Shown in pieces: positions 46,801-57,548 of a DNA stretch of 64,000 nucleotides (its first letter is position 1; each line of letters opens with the position of its first letter). Location of the stretch: positions 620,001-684,000 of the forward strand of contig NZ_LR130759.1 in NCBI RefSeq assembly GCF_900292015.1, in the 5' to 3' direction. The translations under genes and the position numbers were made by a program. The notes below the pieces were generated by a model. It made no database searches and was not told where the DNA came from. It was given only the letters and a program-made list of their open reading frames with translations. The DNA comes from Mycobacterium basiliense. Lineage in GTDB: Bacteria > Actinomycetota > Actinomycetes > Mycobacteriales > Mycobacteriaceae.

Positions 46801-48160
46801 GGCTGCGGTGTTTTCTGGCAGTGGGGCCATGCGGGTGCCGCTGCCGACGTATGCCTTCCAGCATGAACGGTTTTGGCTGGGCCCGCCCGCAGCGTTAGCT
46901 GGTGGTGGTGGTGCTGGCGAGGTGGTCTCGGCGGTGGTGGGGGACTGTGGGGTTGAGGCGGATGGGGCGGGGTTAGCCGCTCGGCTGCGGGGATTGTCCG
47001 GTGAGCAGCAATACGCGGTGGTGTTGGAGTTGGTGTGTGAGCACGCCGCGGCGGTGTTGGGTCGTGATGGGGCCGATGAGGTCAATGTTGAACAGGCATT
47101 TAGTGATTCGGGGTTCAACTCGCTAAGCGAGGTCGAGTTACGTAACCGGCTCAAGATCGCCACCGGGGCGGCCCTACCGGCCACCATCGTGTTCGACTAC
47201 CCCACGCCCACCGCCCTGGCTCGGTACTTGATCACCCACGCAGACGGCAACCCCAACCCCACCACCGCCGAGTGCCCGGAGGGGGAAGTCGATTCGCTCG
47301 CACAGCTTTTCTTGCAAGCGCACGACTCGGGCCGGGAGCAGGACGGATGGAAAATGGTCGCCCTGGCGTCGAATATGCGAGAGCGCATGACTGTCCCGGT
47401 TCGACGCCACGATCAATACAGTGCCCGGCTACTCACGCCTGGCGTATCAGATGTGGCCCTGCTGTGCATTCCCACGCTAACCGTGCTTTCCGATGTGCAA
47501 GAATATCGCGAAATGGCCAAGGCGATGGCTGGCCGCCATTCGGTCTATTCGCTACCGCTTCCGGGGTTCTGCCCGGACGACGCGTTACCGCAGGACCAAG
47601 AAATGATCATGGAAAGCATCTGCGGCACAATTCTTGACATGGTCGGCGGTGGCGAGCGCTTTGTGCTTGCCGGGTATTCGTCGGGCGGTCTGTTGGCCTA
47701 TGCCCTGGGCTGCTACCTGGCCAAGCGGCACCAGCGCAACCCTCTCGGGGTCGCACTCATCGATACGTACCTACCCTGTCAGATCGCACATTCACGGGCT
47801 GATGGCGAGTTCGAAATGACCGAAGCCGGAAGCAGTCTTTCTCGCAAAGTCATCGAAACGGCCAGGGCGCTCAATCGACTCAATGCAACGCGCCTGACCG
47901 CCGCGGATGCGTACGCATCGATTTTTCACTCATGGCAGCCCGGCGCCTCAATCGCACCGCTTTTGAACATCGTCGCCAAAGACGAAACGCTGTGTGGTGA
48001 CGATGTGCGGTCGGAGCGACTTAACCGATGGCGAGCGGCCGGGGAAAAGGTGGCGTATTCGGTCGCCGAAGTCCCCGGCGATCACTTCGAAATGATTACC
48101 ACATCGAGTGGATCCACCGCGACGGCGTTGCACGACTGGATTTCTGACCGGGCCGGCTAG
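40898..48160 (+). CDS. pks6: Bimodular non-reducing type I polyketide synthase (Pks6-like, expanded)
   Basis: A 2420-residue megasynthase with the order ACP-KS-AT-ACP-KS-AT-ACP-TE. N-terminal ACP Ser44 (LGLKSID). KS1 ~107-530 with Cys281 in DTACSSS plus EAHGTGT and [12 protein letters not shown]1 Ser732 (GHSVGEL) with HAFH, the malonyl-CoA signature. ACP1 Ser1064 ([10 protein letters not shown]). KS2 Cys1292. AT2 Ser1743. ACP2 Ser2075. Thioesterase ~2160-2420 with GYSSGG (Ser2261) and terminal GDHFEM histidine. No KR, DH or ER. M. tuberculosis Pks6 is about 1402 residues (from memory), so one module is extra. The AT-ACP segments are near-identical DNA repeats. Start is GTG 40898 or ATG 40901. 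It probably receives the FAAL's acyl chain on the N-terminal ACP. Confidence 0.95.
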   Translation: MMTDDPLRADALQKWFKTYLAARIGCDPNEVRLDVPVRDLGLKSIDVLAIPGDLSDCFGRTVPDMAVWDNPSANELIQSLLHEHAAGGAAEAYPHGAHELAPQRQTDDPIAVVGMACRFSGGVNNPDQLWDFLADKKSGITGYPDRRSTVADDRTPACDCDCDESETNYGGFLDTIDEFDNRFFDIPPDEALRMDPQQRLLLELSWEALEQAGIIPETLRLSRTGVFVGVSSSDYVRFLWSDGLRKTTIWDNTGGSSSIIANRVSYFLDLNGPSVVVDTACSSSLVAVHLACRSLSNGECDLAIVSGTNVLISPEPFIGFREAGVLSRTSRCRAFDKSADGMVRGEGCGVVILQRLSDARREGRPTLALLTGSAVNQDGKSNGLMAPNPRAQIAVLDSACKDARVDPSDIAYVEAHGTGTLLGDKIEAHALGKVYGRRRPTTTPLMIGSIKPNIGHLEGAAGIAGLIKAVLIIQRGLILPSGEFDEPNPDIPFTKLGLEVAKECREWPVVGGRPRCAGVSSFGFGGTNAHVIVQQAPESDVVCGAGVGVGWGGVVAWVVSGKTAAGLVGQAARLAQFVGSRAELSAVDVGYSLVTTRSVFDHRAVVVGAGRAELVAGLGDLVAGRAGAGVVCGRVLAGGSTVFVFPGQGAQWLGMGSQLYAAFPVFAEAFDVVVGELDLHLRCGLRAVLWGDDERLLDSTEFAQPALFAVEVALYRLLESWGMRPGLVMGHSVGELTAAYVAGALCLEDAALLVVARGRLMQGLPEGGAMCAVQATEDEVGPMLGEQVSIAAVNAPGAVVISGVREAVRAIADRWGARGRRVRELAVSHAFHSALMEPMIAEFKAVAAQVCVGRPSIPVVSNVTGQVVGDDFASAQYWVEHIRSAVRFADGVRWAHAAGAQRFVEVGPGGGLTSLVEQSLVDAEIVSVPTLVKDRSESLGVTVAAARAFVSGVGVDWAAVFSGSGAMRVPLPTYAFQHERFWLGPPAALAGGGGAGEVVSAVVGDCGVEADGAGLAARLRGLSGEQQYAVVLELVCEHAAAVLGRDGADEVNVEQAFSDSGFNSLSEVELRNRLKIATGAALPATIVFDYPTPTALARYLITHADGNPNPTTAAAERASVHIGEPIAVVGMGCRYPGGVASAGDLWRLVASGRDVISEFPTDRGWDVEGLFDPDPDAVGKSYTRYGGFMDDVADFDAAFFGISPGEAIVMDPQQRLLLETSWEALENAGIDPQTLRGTATGVYVGIYGDGYGMGTAQAQWYADTGHITSVASGRIAYCLGLAGPALSVDTACSSSLVALHLAANSLRAGECDLALAGGSTVLATPSIFLGFSRQRGLSTDGRCKSFAEAADGTGFSEGAGMLVLQRLSDARRAGRPVLALLAGSAVNQDGASNGLTAPSGLAQQRVIAAALADAGITGADVDAVEAHGTGTRLGDPIEAQALLATYGKDRAPDAPLWLGSIKSNIGHSQAAAGVAGVIKVIEAMRHQVLPATLHVDQPSSHVDWSSGAVQLLTEAREWPVVGGRPRCAGVSSFGVSGTNAHVIVQQAPESDVVCGAGVGVGWGGVVAWVVSGKTAAGLVGQAARLAQFVGSRAELSAVDVGYSLVTTRSVFDHRAVVVGAGRAELVAGLGDLVAGRAGAGVVCGRVLAGGSTVFVFPGQGAQWLGMGSQLYAAFPVFAEAFDVVVGELDLHLRCGLRAVLWGDDERLLDSTEFAQPALFAVEVALYRLLESWGMRPGLVMGHSVGELTAAYVAGALCLEDAALLVVARGRLMQGLPEGGAMCAVQATEDEVGPMLGEQVSIAAVNAPGAVVISGVREAVRAIADRWGARGRRVRELAVSHAFHSALMEPMIAEFKAVAAQVCVGRPSIPVVSNVTGQVVGDDFASAQYWVEHIRSAVRFADGVRWAHAAGAQRFVEVGPGGGLTSLVEQSLVDAEIVSVPTLVKDRSESLGVTVAAARAFVSGVGVDWAAVFSGSGAMRVPLPTYAFQHERFWLGPPAALAGGGGAGEVVSAVVGDCGVEADGAGLAARLRGLSGEQQYAVVLELVCEHAAAVLGRDGADEVNVEQAFSDSGFNSLSEVELRNRLKIATGAALPATIVFDYPTPTALARYLITHADGNPNPTTAECPEGEVDSLAQLFLQAHDSGREQDGWKMVALASNMRERMTVPVRRHDQYSARLLTPGVSDVALLCIPTLTVLSDVQEYREMAKAMAGRHSVYSLPLPGFCPDDALPQDQEMIMESICGTILDMVGGGERFVLAGYSSGGLLAYALGCYLAKRHQRNPLGVALIDTYLPCQIAHSRADGEFEMTEAGSSLSRKVIETARALNRLNATRLTAADAYASIFHSWQPGASIAPLLNIVAKDETLCGDDVRSERLNRWRAAGEKVAYSVAEVPGDHFEMITTSSGSTATALHDWISDRAG
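42411..44235 (+). repeat. Near-identical AT-ACP direct repeat, copy 1
   Basis: 1825 bp, matched at 45444-47268 with constant offset 3033. By eye the only differences are four bases at 42466-42470 (FGFGG versus FGVSG). It covers the end of KS1 (GTNAH), AT1 and ACP1. Its coding strand is unusually G/T-rich compared with flanking PKS sequence. Confidence 0.93.
45444..47268 (+). repeat. Near-identical AT-ACP direct repeat, copy 2
   Basis: Second copy of the 1825-bp repeat, covering the end of KS2, AT2 and ACP2. Identity ends abruptly at ACCACCGC (47268), where the thioesterase linker begins. Recombination with copy 1 would remove or add exactly 1011 codons in frame. Confidence 0.93.
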
Positions 48161-48173
48161 GACGTGACGTGCG

Positions 48174-48947
48174 TCAGCGTCGGGCTCGAGCGATCGCCTC
48201 TTGCGCCGCCACGCGAATCGGTCCGCGCCAAACGTCGCCGTGGCCTGGTGCCAAGATCTCGGTTTCCAGCAATGCCAGCGCATCCAGACTGCGGATACAT
48301 TGCTGCCAGCGGTGATTGAACACCGTCGGCAGCAGCTGCGGTCCATGGTGGCGCAACATCGTGTGGCCGGTGACCAGGGCGTCACCGCTGACCAACACGC
48401 CGTCGATAAGGTACGAGCAGTGCCCGCTGGTGTGCCCCGGGGTGAAGATCTCCATCGGCTGACCCGGCAACGTGGCGGCCAACGCGGCGGTCAATGGCTG
48501 GGTGGTCGGGATGCCTGTGCGAATGAGGCCGCCGCTGCCCAGCAGCCGAAGGCCCCACACCGCCGTGCGGGGGCGCCAGCTGCGCAACACGACGTCGAGA
48601 ACCGACGCGCTCTGGTGGTACTCCCGCTTGGCGTGACCCACTTCGTCGGCGTGGCAGAACACCGGGGTTCCGTGCTCCCGCGCGAACCAAATCCCGGAGC
48701 CTAGGTGGTCGATGTGGGCATGGGTCAGCAGGATCGCGCGCACGTCACCGGCCTGGTAGCCCAGCCGGTGTAGGGAATCGAGTACCCGTTCGCGGTCGCC
48801 GGGATAGCCGGCATCGACCAGCATGACGCCGCTTTCGTCGGCCACTACTGCCCAATTGACCATGGGCCCCTGGACCAGGTGGACCTTGTCGGTGAGCCGA
48901 ACAAGCGGGGGCGAAGACTTTGACGACGTCTTTGACTGGCGGACCAT
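48174..48947 (-). CDS. Metallo-beta-lactamase-fold hydrolase (Rv0406c orthologue)
   Basis: A ~257-residue MBL-fold protein. The metal motif THAHIDHLGSG (HxHxDH) follows VDAGYPGDRERVLDSL. Further ligands are in FTPGHTSGHCSYLIDG and near the C-terminus in ILAPGHGDVW, so the dinuclear metal site looks complete. The substrate is unknown; thioester or lactone hydrolysis is common in this subgroup. I chose the ATG at 48947 (MVRQSKTSS), 29 bp from the divergent fgd1 start; earlier in-frame starts would run into fgd1. It converges on the PKS 3' end with a 13-bp gap. Confidence 0.9.
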   Translation of the reverse strand: MVRQSKTSSKSSPPLVRLTDKVHLVQGPMVNWAVVADESGVMLVDAGYPGDRERVLDSLHRLGYQAGDVRAILLTHAHIDHLGSGIWFAREHGTPVFCHADEVGHAKREYHQSASVLDVVLRSWRPRTAVWGLRLLGSGGLIRTGIPTTQPLTAALAATLPGQPMEIFTPGHTSGHCSYLIDGVLVSGDALVTGHTMLRHHGPQLLPTVFNHRWQQCIRSLDALALLETEILAPGHGDVWRGPIRVAAQEAIARARR

Positions 48948-48976
48948 GCCCGCGAGTGTAGGAGTAGAAAGAACTG

Positions 48977-49987
48977 GTGGCTGAACTAAAACTTGGGTAC
49001 AAGGCATCCGCTGAACAATTCGCACCGCGCGAACTCGTCGAACTCGCTGTCGTCGCGGAAGCCCGCGGCATGGACAGCGCCACCGTCAGTGACCACTTCC
49101 AGCCGTGGCGGCACAAGGGCGGGCATGCTCCGTTTTCGCTGGCCTGGATGACCGCCGTCGGCGAACGCACCAAGCGACTGCTGCTGGGCACCTCGGTGCT
49201 CACTCCCACCTTTCGTTACAACCCCGCTGTCATCGCGCAGGCCTTCGCCACCATGGGGTGTCTGTATCCGAATCGCGTCTTCCTCGGAGTGGGCACCGGT
49301 GAGGCTCTGAACGAGATCGCCACCGGATACGAAGGCGCCTGGCCAGAGTTCAAGGAGCGGTTCGCCAGGCTGCGTGAATCGGTGCGGCTCATGCGCGAAC
49401 TATGGGGCGGCGACCGCGTCGACTTTGCCGGTGACTATTACCGCCTCAAAGGCGCCTCGATCTATGACGTGCCCGAGGGGGGCGTTCCCGTCTATATCGC
49501 GGCCGGCGGGCCAGCGGTGGCGAAATATGCCGGCCGCGCCGGCGATGGCTTTATCTGTACATCCGGCAAGGGCGAGGAGCTGTACACCGAAAAGCTGATG
49601 CCCGCGGTGCTGGAGGGGGCGGTCGCCGCCAACCGAAACGTCGACGAGATCGACAAAATGATCGAAATCAAGATCTCCTACGATCCGGATCCCGAATTGG
49701 CGCTGAACAACACCAGATTTTGGGCGCCGCTCTCGTTGACCGCCGAGCAGAAGCACAGCATCGATGACCCGATCGAGATGGAAAAGGCCGCCGACGCATT
49801 GCCCATCGAACAGATCGCCAAGCGCTGGATCGTGGCGTCGGATCCCGACGAGGCGGTCGAAAAGGTGGGCCAGTATGTGACATGGGGTCTCAACCACCTC
49901 GTGTTCCACGCCCCCGGGCACGATCAGCGCCGGTTCCTGGAGCTCTTCGAAAAGGATCTGGCACCTAGATTGCGGAAACTTGGCTGA
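48977..49987 (+). CDS. fgd1: F420-dependent glucose-6-phosphate dehydrogenase
   Basis: A 336-residue LLM-fold enzyme that oxidises glucose 6-phosphate while reducing coenzyme F420, the main source of F420H2 in mycobacteria. The sequence is highly typical: [46 protein letters not shown] (F420/active-site His and Trp), [38 protein letters not shown] and [26 protein letters not shown]. Starts with GTG. Downstream pta begins at a TTG within its last codons (8-bp overlap), giving an fgd1-pta-ackA operon. Confidence 0.98.
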   Translation: MAELKLGYKASAEQFAPRELVELAVVAEARGMDSATVSDHFQPWRHKGGHAPFSLAWMTAVGERTKRLLLGTSVLTPTFRYNPAVIAQAFATMGCLYPNRVFLGVGTGEALNEIATGYEGAWPEFKERFARLRESVRLMRELWGGDRVDFAGDYYRLKGASIYDVPEGGVPVYIAAGGPAVAKYAGRAGDGFICTSGKGEELYTEKLMPAVLEGAVAANRNVDEIDKMIEIKISYDPDPELALNNTRFWAPLSLTAEQKHSIDDPIEMEKAADALPIEQIAKRWIVASDPDEAVEKVGQYVTWGLNHLVFHAPGHDQRRFLELFEKDLAPRLRKLG

Positions 49988-52070
49988 ACCTAAGCGGCCG
50001 GCCGGTACCTCTGCGATCTACATCGCGGCGCCAGAGTCGGAGACGGGCAAGTCAACGATCGCGCTGGGCCTGCTGCACCGATTGGCGGCTAGCGCGGCCA
50101 AAGTTGGTGTGTTCCGCCCAATTACCCGAACATCCCGTCAGGAACGCGATTACATTCTGGAGCTGTTGCTCGCGCACTCCACCGCGGGCGTGCCGTATGA
50201 ACAGTGCATAGGCGTCACCTACCAACAGTTGCACGACGACCGGGACGCTGCCATCGTGGCCATCGTCGAGGCTTACCACGCGGTGGCAACGATGTGCGAC
50301 GCGGTAGTGATTGTCGGCAGTGACTACACCGATGTGGCCAGCCCAGCCGAGCTATCGGTTAATGCGCGGATTGCGGCCAATCTCGGCGCGCCGGTGTTGC
50401 TGACGGTGCGCGGCTGGGGTCGCACACCCGACGAGATCGCCAGCGTCGTCGGGGTCTGCTTGGAAGAGCTGTCTGGCCAACGTGCTCACGTTGCCGCGGT
50501 GTTGGCCAATCGCTGTGATCCCGCGCGGCTGGCTGAGGTCGCGCGGGCGCTGAGCGGATTCGGCCCGCGAAACTACGTGCTGCCCGAGGAGCCGCTGCTG
50601 GCCGCTCCCACCGTCGCCGAAATGCAGACAGCAGTGGCGGGTAAGGCGATCCGCGGCGACACGGAACTCTTCGAACGTGAGGTCATGGATGTGATGGTCG
50701 CCGGCATGACCGCCGACCACTGCCTGGAGCGGCTGCGTGACGGCATGGCCGTCATCACGCCGGGTGATCGCTCCGACGTGGTGCTCGCTGTTGCCAGCGC
50801 CCATGGTGCCCAAGGGTTTCCGTCGCTGTCGTGCCTCATCCTCAACGGTGGTTTCGAGTTGCATACGTCGATTGCGGCCCTGGTCGCGGGACTGCGGCTG
50901 CGGCTACCCATCATTGCCACCACCGCCGGTACCTACGACACGGCCAGCGCGGCGGCGTCGGCCCGGGGCCGGGTCACCGCGACATCGCAGCGCAAGATCG
51001 ACACCGCCCTGGGACTGATGGATCGCCACGTCGACATGGCAGACCTGGTGGAGCAGTTGGCAATTCCCATCCCGACGGTCACTACACCACAGATGTTCGT
51101 TCACCAGCTGCAGGAGCAGGCCCGTTCCATGCGCAAACACATCGTGTTGCCAGAGGGTGACGACGACCGCATCCTCAAGTCCGCGGGCCGTCTGCTGCAG
51201 CGCTCGGTTGCCGACCTCACCATTTTGGGCGACGAGGCCCATATCCGCCTGCGGGCATCGGAACTCGGCGTCAGCCTGGACGGCGCGACAGTCATCGACC
51301 CGCGAGTCAGCGAGCTGAATGAGCAATTCGCCGAACAGTATTCGGAATTGCGCAAGTCCAAAGGCGTAACGGTCGAGCAGGCCCGCGAAATCATGCACGA
51401 CGCGACGTATTTCGGCACCATGTTGGTGTTCAATGACATGGTCGACGGCATGGTGTCCGGCGCGGTGCACACCACAGCGCATACCGTTCGCCCGGCGCTG
51501 CAGATCATCAGAACCGTTCCGGGTGTCTCCACTGTCTCCAGTATTTTCCTGATGTGCCTGCCGGACCGGGTGCTGGCATACGGCGACTGCGCGATCATCC
51601 CCAACCCTACGATCGAGCAACTCGCAGACATTGCCATCTGTTCGGCTCGTACAGCTGCCAAGTTCGGCATCGACCCGCGGGTGGCCATGCTCTCCTACTC
51701 AACTGGCGACTCGGGTACCGGGGTTGACGTTGAAAAGGTAAGGTCTGCAACGCAATTAATCCGAGAAAGAGATCCAGAGCTGCTGGTCGACGGGCCGATT
51801 CAGTACGATGCCGCTGTCGATCCATCGGTCGCGGCCACTAAGATGCATGACTCACCGGTGGGCGGCCGAGCGACGGTATTGATCTTTCCCGACCTCAATA
51901 CCGGCAACAACACTTACAAAGCCGTGCAGCGTTCGGCGGGGGCGATCGCGATCGGCCCGGTGCTTCAAGGCCTACGCAAGCCGGTAAATGATCTGTCCCG
52001 CGGTGCTCTGGTCGAGGACATCGTGAATACCGTTGCCATTACTGCTATTCAGGCGCAAGGCGGCAGATGA
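49980..52070 (+). CDS. pta: Phosphate acetyltransferase
   Basis: A 696-residue two-part Pta that interconverts acetyl-CoA and acetyl phosphate. The N-terminal P-loop NTPase-like domain ([17 protein letters not shown], residues ~11-27) and a DRTGG-type regulatory middle precede the catalytic PTA domain (~370-690). The latter shows [74 protein letters not shown] and [20 protein letters not shown]. Starts at TTG 49980, overlapping fgd1. The stop overlaps the ackA ATG. Together with AckA it allows acetate/acetyl-phosphate cycling. Confidence 0.96.
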   Translation: MAEPKRPAGTSAIYIAAPESETGKSTIALGLLHRLAASAAKVGVFRPITRTSRQERDYILELLLAHSTAGVPYEQCIGVTYQQLHDDRDAAIVAIVEAYHAVATMCDAVVIVGSDYTDVASPAELSVNARIAANLGAPVLLTVRGWGRTPDEIASVVGVCLEELSGQRAHVAAVLANRCDPARLAEVARALSGFGPRNYVLPEEPLLAAPTVAEMQTAVAGKAIRGDTELFEREVMDVMVAGMTADHCLERLRDGMAVITPGDRSDVVLAVASAHGAQGFPSLSCLILNGGFELHTSIAALVAGLRLRLPIIATTAGTYDTASAAASARGRVTATSQRKIDTALGLMDRHVDMADLVEQLAIPIPTVTTPQMFVHQLQEQARSMRKHIVLPEGDDDRILKSAGRLLQRSVADLTILGDEAHIRLRASELGVSLDGATVIDPRVSELNEQFAEQYSELRKSKGVTVEQAREIMHDATYFGTMLVFNDMVDGMVSGAVHTTAHTVRPALQIIRTVPGVSTVSSIFLMCLPDRVLAYGDCAIIPNPTIEQLADIAICSARTAAKFGIDPRVAMLSYSTGDSGTGVDVEKVRSATQLIRERDPELLVDGPIQYDAAVDPSVAATKMHDSPVGGRATVLIFPDLNTGNNTYKAVQRSAGAIAIGPVLQGLRKPVNDLSRGALVEDIVNTVAITAIQAQGGR

Positions 52071-53227
52071 CGGGTAATCAAGTGGTCCTGGTGCTCAACT
52101 CGGGATCTTCCTCGCTGAAATACCAACTTGTCGAGCCGGACTCCGGCAGGTCGCTGGCGGTCGGCAACGTCGAGCAGATCGGTGAAGATTCGTCATCGGT
52201 GCCCGACCATGACGCGGCCCTGCATCTGGTGTTTGACATGCTGTCCCAGCACGGCATTGACTTGCAGACCTGTGGCCTGGTGGCGGTCGGGCACCGGGTA
52301 GTGCACGGAGGACAGGACTTCTACGAACCGACGGTGCTAGATGAGGCGGTGATCGGCAGGCTAGAGGAGCTGTCTGCGCTGGCTCCACTGCATAATCCAC
52401 CCGCGATACTGGGCATCCGGGTGGCGCGCACATTGCTGCCCGAGGTCCCGCACATCGCGGTGTTCGATACGGCGTTCTTTCACCACCTGCCCGCCGCCGC
52501 TGCCAGCTACGCGATCGACCGTGACTTGGCTGAAGTCTGGAAGATCCGCCGCTACGGGTTTCATGGGACCTCGCATGAGTACGTCAGCCAACGCGCCGCA
52601 GAGTTCTTGGGTAGGTCGCTCGGTGAGCTCAATCAGATTGTGCTGCACCTGGGTAACGGCGCATCGGCATCGGCTATCGCCGGGGGCAGGCCGGTCGAGA
52701 CGTCGATGGGTCTGACCCCATTGGAAGGCTTGGTGATGGGCACCCGCAGTGGTGACCTGGACCCCGGTGTAATCGGTTACCTGTGGCGCGCCGCGAAGAT
52801 GGGTGTGGATGATATCGAGTCGATGCTCAACCACCGATCGGGAGTATTCGGCCTGGCTGGTGAACGCGATTTCCGCCAGCTTCATAAGCTGATCGAGTCA
52901 GGCGACGTCGCAGCACAATTGGCCTACGACGTGTTCATCCATCGGCTACGGAAGTACATCGGTGCCTACCTGGCGGTGCTCGGCCACACCGACGTGGTGA
53001 GCTTTACCGCGGGGATCGGTGAGCACGACGCGGCGGTGCGCCGCGACGCATTAGCCGGATTGGCCGAGCTCGGTATCGACCTTGCCGGGAACCGTAACGC
53101 TAGCCCGTCGGGCGGTGTGCGGCGCATTTCCGTTGATGACTCGCCCATTGCCGTATTGGTGGTGCCGACCAATGAAGAACTGGCCATAGCCAGGGACTGC
53201 ATCCGAGCGCTTTCGCCCGACGTCTGA
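52067..53227 (+). CDS. ackA: Acetate kinase
   Basis: A 386-residue ASKHA-fold kinase converting acetate and ATP to acetyl phosphate. The phosphate motif [16 protein letters not shown] is at the N-terminus, followed by [34 protein letters not shown] (catalytic Arg/His region), [36 protein letters not shown] sequence and [13 protein letters not shown]. Full-length. Coupled to pta by ATGA (52067-52070). In H37Rv pknG follows; here a PE_PGRS island begins. Confidence 0.97.
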   Translation: MTGNQVVLVLNSGSSSLKYQLVEPDSGRSLAVGNVEQIGEDSSSVPDHDAALHLVFDMLSQHGIDLQTCGLVAVGHRVVHGGQDFYEPTVLDEAVIGRLEELSALAPLHNPPAILGIRVARTLLPEVPHIAVFDTAFFHHLPAAAASYAIDRDLAEVWKIRRYGFHGTSHEYVSQRAAEFLGRSLGELNQIVLHLGNGASASAIAGGRPVETSMGLTPLEGLVMGTRSGDLDPGVIGYLWRAAKMGVDDIESMLNHRSGVFGLAGERDFRQLHKLIESGDVAAQLAYDVFIHRLRKYIGAYLAVLGHTDVVSFTAGIGEHDAAVRRDALAGLAELGIDLAGNRNASPSGGVRRISVDDSPIAVLVVPTNEELAIARDCIRALSPDV

Positions 53228-53322
53228 TGCGGTGTGCGGGTGCGTCCGCGACGGGGTGCGCCGCCGATCGACGTTGTGCATGCGGGCCCCAGTCGGACCC
53301 GCTGAGCTTGCTGGCCTCCTAG

Positions 53323-55218
53323 CTAACCACTGATCACCGACACGGTGCCGCTATCTATGTTGGCAACGTAGACGTGTCCGGTGGTGGGGTCGACCGCCAC
53401 CCCGAAGGGAAGGGCGCCGACGTCGATGGTCGCGGTGACGGTGCTGGTGGTGGGGTCGATCACCGACACCGTGTTGCTGAAATGGTTGGTGACGTAGACG
53501 TAGCCGGTGTTGGGGTTGACCGCCACCCCGAACGGCCCGCTGCCGACGGCGATGGGTGTACCGGTGACGGTGTTGGTGGTGGGGTCTATCACCGACACCG
53601 TGCCGTCGGCCTGGTTGGTGACGTAGATGTTGCCGCCGGGGTTGACCGCCACCCCGTACGGATTGTTGCCGACGGGGATGGGTGTTCCGGTGACGGTGTT
53701 GGTGGTGGGGTCTATCACCGACACCGTGCCGCCGCTCAGGTTGGTGACGTAGACGTCGCCGCCGGGGTTGACCGCCACCCCGAACGGAGTGTTGCCGACG
53801 GGGATGGGTGTTCCGGAGACGGTGGTGTTGGTGGTGGGGTCTATCACCGACACCGTGCCGTCGACCCGGTTGGTGACGTAGACGTGGCCGCCGGGACTGA
53901 CCGCCACCCCGAACGGAAAGTCGCCGACGGGGATGGGTGTTCCGGTGACGGTGTTGGTGGTGGGGTCGATCACCCACACCGTGTTGCTGCCGGAGTTGGC
54001 GACGTAGACGTAGCCGCCGGGATTGACCGCCACTCCGGTCGGATTTGAGCCGACGCCGATGGGTGATCCGATGACGGTGTTGCTGGCGGGGTTGATCACC
54101 GACACCGTGCCGTCGCCTCGGTTGGTGACGTAGACGTCGCCGCCGGGGTTCACCGCCACCCCGGTCGGAGCGTCGCCGACGGTGATGGTGGTGACGGTGC
54201 CGGGAGCCCCGCCTATCCCGCCGAGCCCGCCGACACCACCGGCGACGCCGGCGGCGGCGCTGCCGACCCCTCCGGCGGCGCCAGGGGCGGCAAAGCCGGC
54301 GGTGGCCGCGCCGCCGAGTCCGCCACCACCACCGAGGCCGCCGTGACCGCCGACCCCGAACAGCCCACCATGACCACCAACACCGCCGGCGCCGCCGGTA
54401 CCGCCGGCCACGCCGAAGGTCCCGCTGCTGCCACCAAGCCCGCCGGTGCCACCGGGGCCGCCATTGCTCAGCAGCCCCCAGGCCGCACCGCCAGCCCCGC
54501 CGACACCACCCACACCACCGGCAACGCCGGCCCCGCCGGTACCGCCAGCACCGCCGGAGAACCCGAACAGCGCCCGACTGGCACCCCCAACGCCGCCGGC
54601 CCCACCGGCCCCCCCAGTCCCGCCAGCCCCACCAAACCCGCCCAACCAGCCACCCGCACCACCGCCACCGCCGACACCACCGGCCCCGCCAGTTCCGCCG
54701 TTGCCGCCGTTGCCGAACAGCCCGGCATTCCCTCCGGCCCCGCCGGCCTGTCCGGCCGCCCCGGAGCCGCCGTCACCGCCGTTGCCCCACAACAATCCGC
54801 CAGCCCCGCCGGCCTGCCCGCTGCCCGCGGCCCCGTTGGCGCCATCACCGATCAGCGCGCGCCCAAACAACGCCTTGGTGGGCGCATTGATCATCGCCAG
54901 CACGTCGGCCTCAATGGTCTGCAACAGCGACGCGTTGGCGGCCTCAGCGGCCGCATACGCGCCCGACCCCGCAGCGATGGTCTGCACAAACCGATCGTGA
55001 AACACCGTCACCTGTGCGCTAAGCGCCTGATACTCCTGCGCATGGGAGCCGAACAGCCCCGCGATCGCCGCCGACACCTCATCAGCCCCGGCCGCCAGCA
55101 GATTCGTCGTCGATCCCGCCGCCGCCGCGCTGGCCCGCCTGACCGCCTCGCCGATCCCGCTGAAATCCGTTGCGGCTGCGGCCAAAGCTTCGGGTACTGC
55201 GATCACATACGACGACAT
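53323..55218 (-). CDS. PE_PGRS protein with C-terminal seven-repeat YVTN beta-propeller
   Basis: A 631-residue fusion. Residues 1-~95 are a PE domain ([34 protein letters not shown] near the end, with the YxxxE-type export motif). A hinge [16 protein letters not shown] and ~190 residues of GGAGG/GGTGG PGRS repeats follow. From ~337 to the end there are seven ~42-residue repeats of the form [41 protein letters not shown], an NHL/YVTN-type propeller with a complete blade count. Blade 3 has one extra residue. The PE domain targets ESX-5-type export, so the propeller is expected on the cell surface, as a binding module by inference. Ribosome site GGAGGT before the ATG. Confidence 0.95.
   Translation of the reverse strand: MSSYVIAVPEALAAAATDFSGIGEAVRRASAAAAGSTTNLLAAGADEVSAAIAGLFGSHAQEYQALSAQVTVFHDRFVQTIAAGSGAYAAAEAANASLLQTIEADVLAMINAPTKALFGRALIGDGANGAAGSGQAGGAGGLLWGNGGDGGSGAAGQAGGAGGNAGLFGNGGNGGTGGAGGVGGGGGAGGWLGGFGGAGGTGGAGGAGGVGGASRALFGFSGGAGGTGGAGVAGGVGGVGGAGGAAWGLLSNGGPGGTGGLGGSSGTFGVAGGTGGAGGVGGHGGLFGVGGHGGLGGGGGLGGAATAGFAAPGAAGGVGSAAAGVAGGVGGLGGIGGAPGTVTTITVGDAPTGVAVNPGGDVYVTNRGDGTVSVINPASNTVIGSPIGVGSNPTGVAVNPGGYVYVANSGSNTVWVIDPTTNTVTGTPIPVGDFPFGVAVSPGGHVYVTNRVDGTVSVIDPTTNTTVSGTPIPVGNTPFGVAVNPGGDVYVTNLSGGTVSVIDPTTNTVTGTPIPVGNNPYGVAVNPGGNIYVTNQADGTVSVIDPTTNTVTGTPIAVGSGPFGVAVNPNTGYVYVTNHFSNTVSVIDPTTSTVTATIDVGALPFGVAVDPTTGHVYVANIDSGTVSVISG
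53326..54210 (-). repeat. Seven tandem ~126-bp YVTN/NHL repeats
   Basis: DNA encoding the propeller. The core GTGTCGGTGATAGACCCCACC (and complement) recurs every ~126 bp. Central units (53560-53960) are most alike, suggesting recent internal duplication; the outermost units are the most diverged. Confidence 0.9.
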
Positions 55219-55495
55219 AGACGGACCTCCACTTCCTCGGCCGCGGCAACCTCAAACAAGCATCAACATGCTCGGCAGACGCGGATGGAAGCGGACGCTA
55301 CTACATCCGTCAATGCCCATTGAGGCGATTGGCGCACTGTCCGGCTACCGGCCAACAAGACCGTATGAAATGCACACCGGACCATGCGAAATGCACACTA
55401 GCTCTGCGAATCCCAGCTCTTTCGGTCGGTGCGAGCCCGGTCCGCCGTACTGCCGCACCAGGCTGCGGTTACCGGTCATGATCGGGCCGCACTGG

Positions 55496-55890
55496 TTAGT
55501 TGTCGTAGGCGATCAGTGAGCGCAGGATGAGTCGGCTGGCTGTGGTTGTGCCAGGTCGCCGCGGTCGGCGTAAGGACTCGTGGAAGGACGCGGACGCAGA
55601 CGCCGGCGATGGTGCGCCCGCCGTGACGCTCGAGTCCAATCGCGTCTTGGGGGTGTTCTTGATGGACGCGATGACTTGTCGGAGCGGTTCGAAAAAGCAT
55701 TGTCCCGCAAGGGGTTCTCGCGCTGGTGGCGACAACCCTGCCGGTGTAGCAGCAAATACAGAATGAGCAGAATTTCGCGGGCCCCGGGAGCGCTGTATAG
55801 GTGCCGAAGGCCATCGACCCGGGCACGTCGTGGGTGCCCCCGGGGAACGCCGGTCACGAAGTAACTTGTAACCCAACAATTTCTGCGACG
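55496..55890 (-). mobile_element. Transposase C-terminal fragment (DDE family, frameshifted)
   Basis: Reading the minus strand across two frameshifts gives REPLAGQCFFEPLRQVIASI, KNTPKT, LERHGGRTIAGVCVRVLPRVL, ATWHN and finally LRSLIAYDN-stop. This matches the C-terminus common in actinobacterial DDE transposases (QxxDLERHGGRTxAGVxxRVxxRLLALAAxIWHN...RSLIAYDH). Family is IS982-like by recall. No full gene or terminal repeats seen. Confidence 0.65.
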
Positions 55891-56309
55891 GCGGTCACAC
55901 GTGAGTGCGCGGGAACTGGTTGAGACAGTCGGCCCACCCGGATTTGCCGATGATGGCCGCTGGTGCAAGTGGTTGCGAAACAGTCGATGTCGCGCTAGCG
56001 GGCGCACTGGACGAATGTGGTCCGTTTGTCGGGGAAACATCTGTCGGCGGCGAGCCAGGTGAAGAAGATGAAGTGCCGGCCGAACAGAGTGGGTCCGCCC
56101 ATATTTCGGCGGCGTTGACGGCAACACCTACACCGAACGCGAGGAATATTTTCGGCTGTTCGGTCCAAATGCGATTGGGGAGAACAGGGTTGGTTGATCC
56201 GGCTGATGCGCAACAACGGCTGGCGGGGCGTTCGGCGAATCAAAAGCAGTCCGCACCAGACCGGATTATTTGCGAAATATTGTGAGGTCTGGGTGTAGAT
56301 ATTCGAAAG
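55891..56309. other. Degenerate spacer between two transposase relics
   Basis: About 420 bp with only short frames. On the plus strand 56098-56190 reads PYFGGVDGNTYTEREEYFRLFGPNAIGEN, which looks like genuine protein sequence from an unrecognised gene fragment. It is followed by a stop. No other feature recognised. Confidence 0.35.
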
Positions 56310-57548
56310 TGACTGTCCTGCAAGAAGAATTAGACTTCTGTAGGGTTCAATCGTTCCAGCTGAAAGTGTCGATCGACGGTCATGGAGTCGGGTCGCATGC
56401 CGGGATGGCCATGGTGCGTGAGCTCGCTAACCGCACGGGTTGTCGGCGCAGGTCACCGCCGCGGCTGGTCGATGAACGGATCGCCGCCGCACACCTACCT
56501 GGACCGCTGGCGGCCCCCACAGCGGGGCAATGGCTGCACATCGACATTGGGGCCAACCTGGTCATCGACCACTCCGACAACAAAGAACTGGCGGCGCCGA
56601 CCCGGAAGAAACCTACGGACACCACCCGCTGCCGGCGTTTTGGACCGCCCCCAAGATCGCGGGCGCTGAAGCGCTGCGATACCGCCCGGGCCACCCATGA
56701 TTTCGCCACGGCCTGCCGCACCGCCGGGGTGGGGTACTCGTTCGGCTACCCCGCCGATTGGCGGGTGCAAGACCCCGTGGACACCCCCCCAACCTCGGCG
56801 ATGGCTGGTACCCGATGATCGACACCGACGGCGGCATCCGCGACGGGGCCTGGGGGTGCCGAGGCCACCAACCCGGTACCTGGTCTCGTGGCCGATCGGA
56901 ACCCGGCCAGTCTTGCGCAAAGAACGCCCCACACCCACGGGCGCAGCTGCGGTTCACCGATACCGACGGCGGGAGGTTGACTGCCTTCATCACTGACACC
57001 GCACCCGGGGTGGTTCCAGGACAACTCGCCGGCTTGGAACTGCGCTATCGCAAACACGCCCGCGTCGAAGACCGCATCCGTGAAGCCAAAGCCGCTGGTC
57101 TGGCCAACCTGCCCTGCCATGGCTTTGGCGCCAATGCCGCCTGGGTCGAAATCGTCCTGACTGCAGCAGATCTGGTTTCCTGGACCAAAATCATCGGATT
57201 CACCGCCGCCCCGAGTTGGCCCGCGCCGAGATCACCACGTCCCGCTACCGAGTCCTGCACATCGCCGCCGGCATCACCCGCGGCGTCCGCCGAAGCCGCC
57301 TTCGCATCGACGCCACCCGGCGATGGGCCGCAACAATCGCCGCCGCCTGGCATCGAACTCCGCGCCGTCTTCCCCCGACAGCGACAACCCCTGTCCCGCG
57401 AACCAGAAGATCCACCGGCCCCTGGAAAGCCCGCCCGACCCGGCGACGCGGGGCAGTCAAATATGCCTTAGGCCTAACACAGCCTGCACTCACCGACTTT
57501 CACGGCCCGGCGCCGCCGAACCCCACCGGCGCGAAAAATCGAGGCTAG
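56310..57548 (+). mobile_element. Decayed IS1380-family transposase
   Basis: Pieces of an IS1380-type transposase in order but in several frames. They are VSIDGHGVGSHAGMAMVRELANRTG, LHIDIGANLVIDHSDNKELAAPT (catalytic-Asp region), ATHDFATACRTAGVGYSFGYP, YPMIDTDGGIRDGAWG, RAQLRFTDTDGGRLTAF, QLAGLELRYRKHARVEDRIREAKAAGLANLP (with the catalytic Glu region) and LARAEITTSRYRVLHIAAGITRGVR to IDATRRWAATIAAAWHR. At least one internal deletion (after RTG) and several frameshifts make it non-functional. Its end abuts the stop of the truncated PE_PGRS gene. Clear inverted terminal repeats were not identified. Confidence 0.82.
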
